DNA of 64,000 bases, from positions 563,001 to 627,000 of the forward strand of contig NZ_CP154874.1 of NCBI RefSeq assembly GCF_041729615.1, given 5' to 3'. Shown in pieces: positions 39,166 through 47,547 of this stretch. This DNA is from Pseudomonas alcaligenes. Its GTDB lineage: Bacteria > Pseudomonadota > Gammaproteobacteria > Pseudomonadales > Pseudomonadaceae. Within the stretch, counting starts at the first letter, position 1. Each line of letters begins with the position of its first letter. Made by a program: the position numbers and the translations under genes. The notes beneath the pieces were generated by a model. The model was not told the origin of the DNA. It did no database searches and worked only from the letters and a program-made list of their open reading frames with translations.

Positions 39166-39918
39166 CTACTCCAGCGCCAGCAGCACCGCGCAGAGCAGCA
39201 GGAAGGCGCAGAACAGCCCCTTGAGCAGGCGCTCCGGCAAAGCGTGGGCCAACCTCACGCCCCAGCTGATGCTGAGCAGTCCACCCAGCGCCAGGGGGAT
39301 GCCCATGGCCCAGTCGACATGCCCGTGCAGGCCATAGGTCAGCAAGGTCACCGCAGTACTGGGCAGTGCCAGGGCCAGCGACAGGCCCTGGGCCACCAGC
39401 TGGCTGGCGCCGAACAGGTTGGTCAGCACCGGCACCGCCAGCACCGCACCGCCCACGCCGAACAGCCCGCCTAGGGCGCCGGCCGCGCCGCCCAGCACGC
39501 CCAGCCAGGGCCAGGGCTGGCGCAGCTCTCCGGTCACGGAACTGCTGCGCATAAACAGCCGCAGCAGGTTGTAGAGCGCCAGGGCGACCAGGAAGCCGAC
39601 GAAGGCCAGGCGCATGCGCTCGGCCTGCAGTTCCACCGCATACAGCGAGGCCAGCCAGGCGCAGATGAAGCCGGAAGCGCTGAGCAGCAGCGCGTGCCTG
39701 AGCACGATGCGGTTGCGCTGGTGGTAGCGCCACAGCGCCAACAACACGTTAGGCACCACCATCACCAGCGCCGTGCCCTGAGCCAGCTGCTGATCGAGGC
39801 CGAACAGCACGCCGAGGGCGGGGATCGCCACCAGACCGCCGCCGATGCCGAACAGCCCGCCAAGGGTGCCCATGGCCAGGCCGAGCAGCAGGTTCAACAG
39901 GATATCGACGGGATTCAT
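39166..39918 (-). CDS. TauE/SafE (TSUP)-family permease
   Basis: This 250-aa protein has about eight hydrophobic segments and the family's GLAMGTLGGLFGIGGGLVAIPALGVLF (N-terminal) and GALGGLFGVGGAVLAVPVLTNLFG (middle) repeats. The glycine-rich FGIGGG signatures place it in the classic TSUP subgroup rather than the divergent one in the monooxygenase operon. ATG 39918 follows GGAG at 8 nt; the long upstream frame is not needed. It diverges from the next LysR gene, which probably controls it. Confidence 0.87.
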   Translation of the reverse strand: MNPVDILLNLLLGLAMGTLGGLFGIGGGLVAIPALGVLFGLDQQLAQGTALVMVVPNVLLALWRYHQRNRIVLRHALLLSASGFICAWLASLYAVELQAERMRLAFVGFLVALALYNLLRLFMRSSSVTGELRQPWPWLGVLGGAAGALGGLFGVGGAVLAVPVLTNLFGASQLVAQGLSLALALPSTAVTLLTYGLHGHVDWAMGIPLALGGLLSISWGVRLAHALPERLLKGLFCAFLLLCAVLLALE

Positions 39919-39992
39919 GCGGGTCTCCGGAGCAATGGCGTGCATGCTAGCCAGCGCAGCCTGGCAGGGAAACGCACAGCAGCGCACAATGG

Positions 39993-40011
39993 CTTTGCAT
40001 TTTTCGCAAAG
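39993..40011. promoter_or_regulatory. LysR-type palindrome CTTTGC-N7-GCAAAG
   Basis: Perfect 6-bp arms surround 7 AT-rich bp, 9 bp upstream of the LysR start, with the T-N11-A layout of LTTR boxes (TTGC-N7-GCAA). It is probably the site for autoregulation and control of the divergent TSUP permease. Confidence 0.6.
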
Positions 40012-40019
40012 GCAGCCCG

Positions 40020-40979
40020 ATGAACCCCGACGCCCTCACCCAGCAGCTCGGCCTCTACCTGGACGTGCTGGACGCCGGCAGCTTCTCCGCCGCCGCACGC
40101 CGCCAGCAGCTCACACCATCCGCCGTGTCCCGGCGCATGGACGGCCTGGAGCGGGCCATGGGCTGCACGCTGCTGGAGCGCAGCACCCACCTGGTGCGGG
40201 CCACGCCGGCCGGCCTGGCCTTCGCCGAGCGGGCCCGGCGCATCCTCGGCGAGCTGCAGCAGGCGCGCGCCGAGGCAGTGTCGCTGAGCAGCGCGCCCGA
40301 GGGGCTGATCCGCATCGACGCGCCGGCCCCCTTCGGCCGGCGCCACCTGGCCCCGGCCATCGCCGAATTCCTCACCCTCTACCCAGGCCTGGACGTGCAG
40401 CTGCGGCTGATCGACAGCTTCATCGACCTGCACGGCGAACACCTGGGCGAAGTCGACCTGGTGCTGCGCATCGGCCCGCTGGCCGACACCCGCCTGGTCG
40501 CCACACCGTTGGCGCCCCTGGTGCGGGTGCTGTGCGCCAGCCCGGACTACATCCAGCGCCGCGGTCTGCTGCGCGACGCCCGCGAGCTGCCGCAGCACGA
40601 CGGCCTGGACTGGGACGCGCTGTCGCCGCCGCACGCCTGGCGCTTCGACGTCGACGGGCGCGCGCAGCTGCTGCGCCCCGGGCGCCTGCGCATGACCGCC
40701 AACAACGCCGAGACCCTGCTGTTCGGTGCCGTGGCCGGGCTGGGCATCGCCCACCTGCCGACCTGGCTGATCAGCGACTACCTGCTGCGCGGCGAGCTAC
40801 TGCCCCTGCTGTGCGAGAACGGCCTGCCGCCCGCCGAACCCAGCGGCATCTACGCCCTGCGCCTGGCCAGTGACGCCAGCACGCGCACGCGCCTGCTGCT
40901 GGATTTTCTCAGGCAGCGCTTCGCCCCCGTGCCGCCCTGGGACCTAGCCCTGCAGCGCGGCCTGCGGGCCGGCAACTAG
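40020..40979 (+). CDS. LysR-family regulator
   Basis: This 319-aa protein has an HTH at residues about 8-50 (LYLDVLDAGSFSAAARRQQLTPSAVSRRMDGLERAMG) and an effector-binding domain beginning IRIDAPAPFGRRHLAPAIAEF. The latter resembles the CrgA-type LTTR subgroup. It diverges from the TSUP permease gene and shares a palindrome with it. Its 3' end overlaps the convergent GGDEF-EAL gene by 4 bp. Confidence 0.88.
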   Translation: MNPDALTQQLGLYLDVLDAGSFSAAARRQQLTPSAVSRRMDGLERAMGCTLLERSTHLVRATPAGLAFAERARRILGELQQARAEAVSLSSAPEGLIRIDAPAPFGRRHLAPAIAEFLTLYPGLDVQLRLIDSFIDLHGEHLGEVDLVLRIGPLADTRLVATPLAPLVRVLCASPDYIQRRGLLRDARELPQHDGLDWDALSPPHAWRFDVDGRAQLLRPGRLRMTANNAETLLFGAVAGLGIAHLPTWLISDYLLRGELLPLLCENGLPPAEPSGIYALRLASDASTRTRLLLDFLRQRFAPVPPWDLALQRGLRAGN

Positions 40980-42880
40980 GCCGGCACGGCCTGGCCGCGG
41001 GCAAACAGGGTGAAGTCCGCCGCCGACATGGGCCGGGCGAACAGGTAGCCCTGCCCCTGGTCGCAGCCCAGATCGGCCAGGCGCTGGCGCGTGGCCTCGT
41101 CCTCGATGCCCTCGGCCGTGGTGTGCAGGCCGAGGCTGCGTGCCATCTGCACGATGGCGGTGACTATCGCCTGGTCCTGCGGGTTGGCGGTGAGCATGCG
41201 CACGAAGGACTGGTCGATCTTCAGCTTGTCCACGCGAAAGCGCTGCAGGTAGGACAGGTTGGAGTAGCCGGTACCGAAGTCATCGATGGACAGCTTCACC
41301 CCCAGCGCCTTGAGGCGCTGCAGGCGTTCGATGAAGGCCGGCGAGTCCTGCAGCAGGATGGATTCGGTCAGTTCCAGCTCCAGGCAGCCCGGCGGCAGGC
41401 CGTAGCGATCCAGCGCCGCCGCCACCAGCTGCTCCAGGTTGCCGCGACGGAACTGCACCGCCGAAAGGTTCAGCGAGATCACGAAGCGCGGCAGGCCGGC
41501 GGCCTGCCAGAGCATGGCCTGGCGGCAGGCCTCATCGAGCACCCACTCGCCGATTTCGACGATCAGACCGGACTGCTCGGCGACCTGGATGAACAGATCG
41601 GGGCCGATCAGTCCCCGCCGCGGATGCTGCCAGCGCAGCAGCCCCTCGGCCGCCAGCAGGCCGCCATCGTGCAGATCGACAATCGGCTGGTAGTGCAGGA
41701 CGAACTCCGCGCGGCTCAGCGCCTGGTGCAGATCCTGCTCCAGGCCCAGGCGTTCACGGGTATCGGCGTTCATCTGCTCGTCGAAGAAGCAGTAGGTGTT
41801 ACGCCCGGCGGCCTTGGCCTGGTACATGGCGGTGTCGGCATGCTTGAGCAGGGTATCGAAGTCCTCGCCATCATCGGGGAACAGGGAGATGCCGATGGAG
41901 CTGGAGCTGACGATCTGCATGCCCTTGAGGCTGAACGGGACGGCCAGGTGCTGTTGCAGGCGGGCGGCCAGTGCGGAGACCACCGCCAACTCCTCGACAT
42001 CGGCCAGCACCAGGAGGAACTCGTCGCCGCCCTGGCGGCTCACCGTGTCGATATCGCGCACGGCCTCGCGCAGGCGCCGCGCCACCTCCAGCAGCAGCTC
42101 GTCGCCGGCGTCGTGGCCGAGGGAGTCGTTGATGGTCTTGAAGTTGTCGAGGTCGAGGAACAGCAGCGCGACCCGCTTGCCGTCGCGCCGCGCGTGGCCG
42201 ATGGCCTGCTCCATGCGGTCGCGTACCAGCAGGCGGTTGGGCAGATTGGTCAGGGCATCGTGCTGGGCCAGGTGGGTGAAATTGGCCTCGGAATCCTTCA
42301 CCCGCAGGATTTCCTGGCGCAGGCGCAGCAGGGTGATACGCAGATCGTTGGCCAGCAGCCATACCGCCACCGAGCCCAGCACCAGGAGGGCGCTGACATT
42401 GACCAGACGACCTATGCCCAAGGGCTGCGGAGTGAAGGTCTGCAGACCGCTCAGGGCGGCGAACGTGAGGCCTGCCACCGCCGCCAGGATGGCCAGCAAC
42501 AGACCGATGAACAGACGCAGTGGCGCCACCATGCCGGCCACTATCAGCAGCACCGGGTAGCCCAGCAGCGCACCGCTGTACAGCCCCTGGCTGTGCCAGA
42601 GCGACAGCGTGATCACCGCCAGGTGCGTGAACAGCACCAGCACTATGGCCCTGTCCACCCGGCCGCGCCTGATCAGCACTATCCCGCTCAGCACAGCCAG
42701 CAGCGCCCCCAGCACCAGGCCGCTGTTCCACCATTGCCCGGCCACTAGGGTCTGCAGGCCGATGCACAGCAAGGCTGCGCACGACACTTGGGAGATCTGC
42801 ATCAGGCGGCGTGCCTGTAGCCTGCGCTCCAGTGTGTAGCCCTGGACGTCCTGGTCTTGCGGAGCTTGCGCTGGGGTCAT
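40976..42880 (-). CDS. Membrane GGDEF-EAL c-di-GMP protein
   Basis: This 634-aa protein has about five to six N-terminal hydrophobic segments (residues 30-180), a GGDEF domain with an intact catalytic RQGGDEFL (about residue 285) and a C-terminal EAL domain. The EAL signature reads EGLLRW, with Glu retained. The other catalytic motifs (NLSAVQF, DDFGTGYSNLSYL, KIDQSFV, TAEGIED) are intact, so phosphodiesterase activity is likely. There is no obvious RxxD inhibitory site five residues before GGDEF (the segment reads RDIDTVSRQGGDEF). It probably acts on c-di-GMP at the inner membrane. Confidence 0.9.
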   Translation of the reverse strand: MTPAQAPQDQDVQGYTLERRLQARRLMQISQVSCAALLCIGLQTLVAGQWWNSGLVLGALLAVLSGIVLIRRGRVDRAIVLVLFTHLAVITLSLWHSQGLYSGALLGYPVLLIVAGMVAPLRLFIGLLLAILAAVAGLTFAALSGLQTFTPQPLGIGRLVNVSALLVLGSVAVWLLANDLRITLLRLRQEILRVKDSEANFTHLAQHDALTNLPNRLLVRDRMEQAIGHARRDGKRVALLFLDLDNFKTINDSLGHDAGDELLLEVARRLREAVRDIDTVSRQGGDEFLLVLADVEELAVVSALAARLQQHLAVPFSLKGMQIVSSSSIGISLFPDDGEDFDTLLKHADTAMYQAKAAGRNTYCFFDEQMNADTRERLGLEQDLHQALSRAEFVLHYQPIVDLHDGGLLAAEGLLRWQHPRRGLIGPDLFIQVAEQSGLIVEIGEWVLDEACRQAMLWQAAGLPRFVISLNLSAVQFRRGNLEQLVAAALDRYGLPPGCLELELTESILLQDSPAFIERLQRLKALGVKLSIDDFGTGYSNLSYLQRFRVDKLKIDQSFVRMLTANPQDQAIVTAIVQMARSLGLHTTAEGIEDEATRQRLADLGCDQGQGYLFARPMSAADFTLFARGQAVPA

Positions 42881-43087
42881 GAGGCTGCACTTTCCGATGG
42901 TCAGCTACGTGAAGTCTGGCACGCTAACGAAAACACGCCTGCCCCGACAAGGCTCATGAGGCAGAGAGTTGCAGCCGCGCGACGGCACCGGCTCGCCACA
43001 GCTGGCTAGCCAGTGGCGAGAGTCTGTCCCCCTTGGCGCTTGCCAAGCCTCCCGATCCCTGAACAATAGCGGCCTGCAGAACGGACC

Positions 43088-43438
43088 ATGAGCATCAGCA
43101 TGAGCAACGAACTGAGAATCGAAGACCTGCAACTCGGCAGCGGCAAGGAAGCGGTCAAGGGCGCCCTGATCACCACCCAGTACCGCGGCTGGCTGGAAGA
43201 CGGCAGCGAGTTCGACTCCTCCTACTCGCGCGGCAAGCCGTTCCAGTGCGTGATCGGCACGCGCCGCGTGATCCAGGGTTGGGACCTTGGCCTGATGGGC
43301 ATGCGCGTCGGCGGCAAGCGCAAGCTCTGGGTGCCGGCCCACCTGGGCTACGGCGAGCGCCAGGTCGGCTCGATCCCACCGAATTCCAACCTGGTGTTCG
43401 AGATCGAGCTGCTGGAAGTGCTGACCCGCGACGATTGA
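43088..43438 (+). CDS. FKBP-type peptidyl-prolyl isomerase
   Basis: This 116-aa single FKBP domain is cytosolic, without a signal. Its active-site residues lie in FDSSYSRGKPFQCVIGTRRVIQGWDLGLMGMRVGGKRKLWVPAHLGYGER and the FEIEL strand. ATG 43088 is used; ATG 43100 (MSNELRIED) is possible, and neither has a strong ribosome-binding site. It is an isolated gene, convergent with the EamA transporter 4 bp downstream. The gap 42881-43087 holds nothing I can name. Confidence 0.87.
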   Translation: MSISMSNELRIEDLQLGSGKEAVKGALITTQYRGWLEDGSEFDSSYSRGKPFQCVIGTRRVIQGWDLGLMGMRVGGKRKLWVPAHLGYGERQVGSIPPNSNLVFEIELLEVLTRDD

Positions 43439-43442
43439 TCCG

Positions 43443-44333
43443 CTACGCGGTCGCTACGCGCCGCCGGCGCAGGCTCCAGCCCTGCTGCATGCCGGCCGCA
43501 GCCAGCAGGATGGCCGCCACACCCAGCCACTGCAGCGGGCTGAGGCGGTGGCCGAAGGCCAGCCAGTCGACGAAGATCGCCGCGATCGGGTAGACGAACG
43601 ACAGCGCCCCGGTCAGCGCCGTCGGCAGCTTCTGGATGGCGCTGTACAGCAGCATGTACATCACCCCGGTGTGGACGATACCCAGGGTCAGCAGGCTGGC
43701 CCAGGCCTGCGCCTGCTCGGGCAGCTGGTAGCTGGCCAGCGGCGCCAGCATCAGGGTGCCGGTGAACAGCTGGAGCAGCGCGATCAGGTGCGGCGGCGTG
43801 CCAGTGAGGCGCTTGACGATCAGCGCCGCCAGGGCATAGAGCAGCGCGGCGCCCAGGGCCAGGGCGATGCCCAGCAGGTAGTTCTGCCCCGCCACCGCCC
43901 CGCTGCCGTGGGCGCTGACGATGGCCAGCATGCCGAGGAAGGCCAGGCCCAGCCAGGCCAGCTTGACCAGGGTGATGCGCTCGCCGAGAAACAGCGCCGC
44001 CAGGCCCACCAGCATGAACGGCTGGACGTTGTACACCGCCGTGCTGATGGCGATGGACGCCTGGGAATAGGCGGCGAACAGCAGCAGCCAGTTGCCGACT
44101 ATGGCCACCCCGCTGAGCACGCCCAGGACCAGCACGCGCCGGCTCAGCAGCTCGCGGCGCAGCAGGCCGAGCGCCGCGCACACCAGCAGCAACATGGCGC
44201 CGCCGACCACGCAGCGCCAGAACACCACGTCCACCACGGCCTGGCCGGACACCAGCACGAACCAGCCGATGGTGCCGGAAATCAGCATGGCCGCGAGCAT
44301 TTCCAGCGAGCCGCGCCTGAGGGTGTTGTTCAT
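43443..44333 (-). CDS. EamA/DMT-family transporter
   Basis: This 296-aa protein has ten hydrophobic segments arranged as two EamA repeats, beginning EMLAAMLISGTIGWFVLVSGQ and, in the second half, LLGIALALGAALLYALAALIVKRL. The family exports amino acids and metabolites. ATG 44333 follows GGAGG at 7 nt. It diverges from an Lrp-type regulator, which suggests amino-acid-responsive control of an exporter; that is inference. Confidence 0.88.
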   Translation of the reverse strand: MNNTLRRGSLEMLAAMLISGTIGWFVLVSGQAVVDVVFWRCVVGGAMLLLVCAALGLLRRELLSRRVLVLGVLSGVAIVGNWLLLFAAYSQASIAISTAVYNVQPFMLVGLAALFLGERITLVKLAWLGLAFLGMLAIVSAHGSGAVAGQNYLLGIALALGAALLYALAALIVKRLTGTPPHLIALLQLFTGTLMLAPLASYQLPEQAQAWASLLTLGIVHTGVMYMLLYSAIQKLPTALTGALSFVYPIAAIFVDWLAFGHRLSPLQWLGVAAILLAAAGMQQGWSLRRRRVATA

Positions 44334-44413
44334 GATCGAGCCTCCACAGTGAGTGGGTCCATTATTCGGATGCACCCCCTACTCGCTCCAGAGCTAATCT
44401 AAGGCGTACGCGT

Positions 44414-44436
44414 GCCTTCGCCTTTATTGCGAAGGC
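44414..44436. promoter_or_regulatory. Palindrome GCCTTCGC-N7-GCGAAGGC
   Basis: Perfect 8-bp arms lie around an AT-rich 7-bp centre, in the gap between the EamA gene and the Lrp-type regulator. It is a candidate operator; it does not resemble the standard Lrp consensus. Confidence 0.5.
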
Positions 44437-44455
44437 GTTCCTCTCATTTCACCTA

Positions 44456-44914
44456 ATGGCCCCTGCAATGACCGATGAAATCGACCAGATCCTGATCAGC
44501 GCCCTGATGGCCGACTCGCGCCGCTCGCTCAAGGCCCTGGCGCAGATCAGCGGGCTGTCCTCGCCCAGCGTCGCCGAACGCCTGCGCCGCCTGGAGGAGC
44601 GTGGGGTGATCCGCGGCTACACGGTGGAAGTCGATCCGCGCCACTTCGGCTACCAGCTGCAGGCCATCGTCCGGGTGCGCCCGCTGCCCGGCAGGCTGCA
44701 CGAGGTGGAACGGCTGATCCAGTCCATCCCCGAGTTCACCGAGTGCGACAAGGTCACCGGCGAGGACTGCTTTATCGCCCGCCTGCACGTGCGTTCCATG
44801 GAGCAGCTGGACGAGCTGCTGGACCGCATCAACGCCTATGCCGAGAGCAACACCGCCATCGTCAAGAAGACCTCGGTGGCGCGCCGGTTGCCACCGATGA
44901 GTGGCGCATCCTGA
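44456..44914 (+). CDS. Lrp/AsnC-family regulator
   Basis: This 152-aa protein has an N-terminal HTH (LISALMADSRRSLKALAQISGLSSPSVAERLRRLEERGVIRGY) followed by the RAM/AsnC effector domain (FGYQLQAIVRVRPLPGRLHEVERLIQSIPEFTECDKVTGEDCFIARLHV). Either ATG 44456 or ATG 44468 could be the start; neither has a clear ribosome-binding site. It diverges from the EamA exporter, the usual context for Lrp-type regulators that sense an amino acid. Confidence 0.88.
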   Translation: MAPAMTDEIDQILISALMADSRRSLKALAQISGLSSPSVAERLRRLEERGVIRGYTVEVDPRHFGYQLQAIVRVRPLPGRLHEVERLIQSIPEFTECDKVTGEDCFIARLHVRSMEQLDELLDRINAYAESNTAIVKKTSVARRLPPMSGAS

Positions 44915-44998
44915 ACCTGGGCGCGCGGGTCTAACCTTGACAGAAATCTGCCGAAGCGCCGACAGGGCTTTATTTATGCAAGGTTTGCAGTGTATTTT

Positions 44999-45024
44999 AT
45001 CGATAAATATCGAATTTAAATCGA
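44999..45024. promoter_or_regulatory. Three helically phased ATCGA repeats upstream of the amidase gene
   Basis: ATCGA occurs at 44999, 45009 and 45020. The first two form a perfect inverted repeat CGATA-AA-TATCG (45001-45012). The AT-rich island stands out in this GC-rich DNA and lies 51-76 bp before the amidase start. Confidence 0.5.
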
Positions 45025-45074
45025 GCTGCGCCTGAGATGCGGAACTCGCCCCACCTGTAGCAGGAGTTGGCAAC

Positions 45075-46784
45075 ATGATCGAAGTCACCGAAGTGCCCAT
45101 CGCCGAACTGCGCGCCGCGCTGGAGTCGGGCCGCACCACCGCCGTCGAACTGGTCCAGGCCTACTTCGCCCGCATCGATGCCTACGACGGTCCTGCCACG
45201 CCGACCCGCCTGAATGCCGTGGTGGTGCGCAACCCCGATGCGCTCAAGGAAGCCGAGGCCTCCGATGCCCGCCGCGCGCGTGGCGAGATCCTCGGCCCGC
45301 TCGATGGCATCCCCTACACCGCCAAGGACAGCTACCTGGTCAAGGGCCTCACCGCCGCCTCCGGCAGCCCGGCGTTCAAGGACCTGGTGGCCCAGCGCGA
45401 CGCCTTCACCATCGAGCGCCTGCGGGCCGCCGGAGCCATCTGCCTGGGCAAGACCAACATGCCGCCCATGGCCAACGGCGGCATGCAGCGCGGCGTCTAC
45501 GGCCGCGCCGAAAGCCCGTACAACGAGAAGTACCTGACCGCACCCTTCGCCTCCGGCTCGTCCAATGGCGCTGGCACCGCCACCGCCGCCAGCTTCGCCG
45601 CCTTCGGCCTGGCCGAGGAAACCTGGTCCAGCGGCCGCGGCCCGGCCTCGAACAACGGCCTGTGCGCCTACACGCCGTCGCGCGGGGTGATCTCGGTGCG
45701 CGGCAACTGGCCGCTGACGCCGACCATGGACGTGGTGGTGCCCTATGCGCGGACCATGGCCGACCTGCTGGAAGTGCTCGACGTGGTGGTGGCCGATGAT
45801 CCGGACACGCGTGGCGACCTGTGGCGCCTGCAGCCCTGGGTGCCGATCCCCAAGCCTTCCGAGGTACGCCCGGCGTCCTACCTGGAACTCGCCGCCGGTG
45901 CCTCCGCGCTCAGGGGCAAGCGCCTGGGCGTGCCGCGCATGTTCATCAACAAGGACGAAGCCGCCGGCACCAGCGAGAACCCCGGTATCGGAGGCCCGAC
46001 CGGCCAGCGCATCCACACCCGCGCCTCGGTGATCGCCCTGTGGGAGGCGGCGCGCCAGGCCCTGGAGGCCGCCGGTGCCGAGGTGATCGAAGTGGACTTC
46101 CCGCTGGTGTCCAACTGCGAGGGCGACCGCCCCGGCGCGCCGACCGTGTTCAACCGCGGCATCGTCTCCCCCGAGTTCCTGCATAACGAGCTGTGGGAAC
46201 TGTCCGGCTGGGCCTTCGACGACTTCCTGCGCGCCAATGGCGACCCCAGGCTGAACAAGCTGGCGGACGTCGACGGCCCGCAGATCTTCCCGCACGACCC
46301 GGGCACCCTGCCCAACCGCGAGGGCGATCTGGCCGCCGGCATGGACGAGTACGTCAACATGGCCAAGCGCGGCCTGAAGAGCTGGGACCAGATCGCCACC
46401 CTGCCGGACGGCCTGCGCGGCCTGGAGAAGACCCGCCGGCTCGACCTGGAAGACTGGATGGACGGCCTCGGGCTGGATGCCGTGCTGTTCCCCACCGTGG
46501 CAGACGTCGGCCCGGTGGATGCCGATATCAATCCGCAATCGGCCGATATCGCCTGGAGCAACGGCGTCTGGGTAGCCAACGGCAACCTGGCCATCCGCCA
46601 CCTGGGCGTGCCGACCGTCACGGTGCCGATGGGGCTGATGGCCGATATCGGCATGCCGGTGGGCCTGACCTTCGCCGGCCGTGCCTACGACGACAACAGC
46701 CTGCTGCGCCTGGCTTCGGCCTTCGAGTCCACCGGCCAGCGGCGCCGGGTACCGCCGCGCACCCCACCGTTGGCACGCGGCTGA
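45075..46784 (+). CDS. Amidase-signature-family hydrolase
   Basis: This 569-aa cytosolic amidase has the Ser-cisSer-Lys triad recognisable as the lysine in GIPYTAKDSYLVKG, the first serine in FASGSSNGAGTA and the nucleophile serine in EETWSSGRGPAS. The usual GGSxR core is changed to WSSGRG, but the serine aligns. Family members cleave amides, indole-acetamide, nylon oligomers or Glu-tRNA; the variant core makes substrate prediction unsafe. It is monocistronic, with an unusual AT-rich operator-like region upstream and a strong hairpin downstream. Confidence 0.86.
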   Translation: MIEVTEVPIAELRAALESGRTTAVELVQAYFARIDAYDGPATPTRLNAVVVRNPDALKEAEASDARRARGEILGPLDGIPYTAKDSYLVKGLTAASGSPAFKDLVAQRDAFTIERLRAAGAICLGKTNMPPMANGGMQRGVYGRAESPYNEKYLTAPFASGSSNGAGTATAASFAAFGLAEETWSSGRGPASNNGLCAYTPSRGVISVRGNWPLTPTMDVVVPYARTMADLLEVLDVVVADDPDTRGDLWRLQPWVPIPKPSEVRPASYLELAAGASALRGKRLGVPRMFINKDEAAGTSENPGIGGPTGQRIHTRASVIALWEAARQALEAAGAEVIEVDFPLVSNCEGDRPGAPTVFNRGIVSPEFLHNELWELSGWAFDDFLRANGDPRLNKLADVDGPQIFPHDPGTLPNREGDLAAGMDEYVNMAKRGLKSWDQIATLPDGLRGLEKTRRLDLEDWMDGLGLDAVLFPTVADVGPVDADINPQSADIAWSNGVWVANGNLAIRHLGVPTVTVPMGLMADIGMPVGLTFAGRAYDDNSLLRLASAFESTGQRRRVPPRTPPLARG

Positions 46785-46788
46785 GCGG

Positions 46789-46816
46789 ACGGCGCGGGGC
46801 CAAGGCCCCGCGCCGT
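46789..46816. terminator. Long GC hairpin between convergent genes
   Basis: A 13-bp perfect stem (ACGGCGCGGGGCC with GGCCCCGCGCCGT) has a 2-nt centre, between the amidase and the TrmH-type gene. No T-run follows, but the stem is very stable. Confidence 0.55.
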
Positions 46817-46821
46817 GCGGC

Positions 46822-47547
46822 TCACGAGCTCAGGGCGAAGGCGCACATGTTGACCGTGGCGGCCAGGTTCAACGACTCGATGGCACCACAGCCGGGGATG
46901 GTGAAGGGCCGGGCCGCGAGTGCGGCCAGCTGCTCGCGCGGCACGCCGCGTGCCTCGTTGCCGAACAGGTAGCAGTCGAAGGCTCTGAAGGCGGCCGACT
47001 GCACCGGCTCGCCCTGCATGTCCAGGCAGGCGATGCAGGGGAAACGCGCGCCCAGGGTGTCCAGCTCAACGTCCAGTTCCAGCGGCGTGTGGAAGATGGC
47101 GCCCATGCTGGCACGCACCACCTTGGGGTTGTAGGGGTCGACGCTGCCGGGGCTGAGCAGGCAGCGCAGGCCGCCGAACCAGGCCAGGGTGCGCAGTATG
47201 GTGCCGAGGTTGCCCGGGTCCTGGATCTCGTGCAGGTAGATGGCGCGCTCGCCCGGGGCCGGCGGCGGCGGCACCAGCGCCGCGAGCGGCACCACGGCGA
47301 GGATGCCCTGCGGCGTCTGGGTGTCGGCGATCTGCGCCATCTGCCGCTCGCCGATCAGCTGCGTCTTGAACGGACTCTGCCAGTGCTCGTAGGCGGCCGT
47401 CACGTACAGCTGGCTGGCGCGCAGCGCGGGGTTGTGCACGGCGGCCTTCTGCAGCTCCAGCAGCAGGTGCTCGCCTTCCACCAGGAAATGGCCGAACTCG
47501 GCGCGGTACTTCTTCTGCTGCAGCTTCTTGATGTCGTCGAGCTTCAT
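46822..47547 (-). CDS. TrmH/SpoU-family RNA 2'-O-methyltransferase
   Basis: This 241-aa SPOUT methyltransferase has an N-terminal substrate-binding segment (KLDDIKKLQQKKYRAEFGHFLVEGEHLLLE) and the three SpoU motifs: HEIQDPGNLGTILRT, LFGNEARGV and IPGCGAIESLNLAATVN. It methylates rRNA or tRNA ribose; the RlmB-like N-terminus suggests an rRNA target. Its start overlaps the stop of the upstream flavoprotein gene by 1 nt (TGATG), so the two are coupled. Confidence 0.88.
   Translation of the reverse strand: MKLDDIKKLQQKKYRAEFGHFLVEGEHLLLELQKAAVHNPALRASQLYVTAAYEHWQSPFKTQLIGERQMAQIADTQTPQGILAVVPLAALVPPPPAPGERAIYLHEIQDPGNLGTILRTLAWFGGLRCLLSPGSVDPYNPKVVRASMGAIFHTPLELDVELDTLGARFPCIACLDMQGEPVQSAAFRAFDCYLFGNEARGVPREQLAALAARPFTIPGCGAIESLNLAATVNMCAFALSS

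Noticed and set aside
41600..41760. Inactive EAL domain because the motif is EGL
   Set aside because: The metal-binding Glu is kept and all other catalytic motifs are intact, so loss of activity cannot be claimed.
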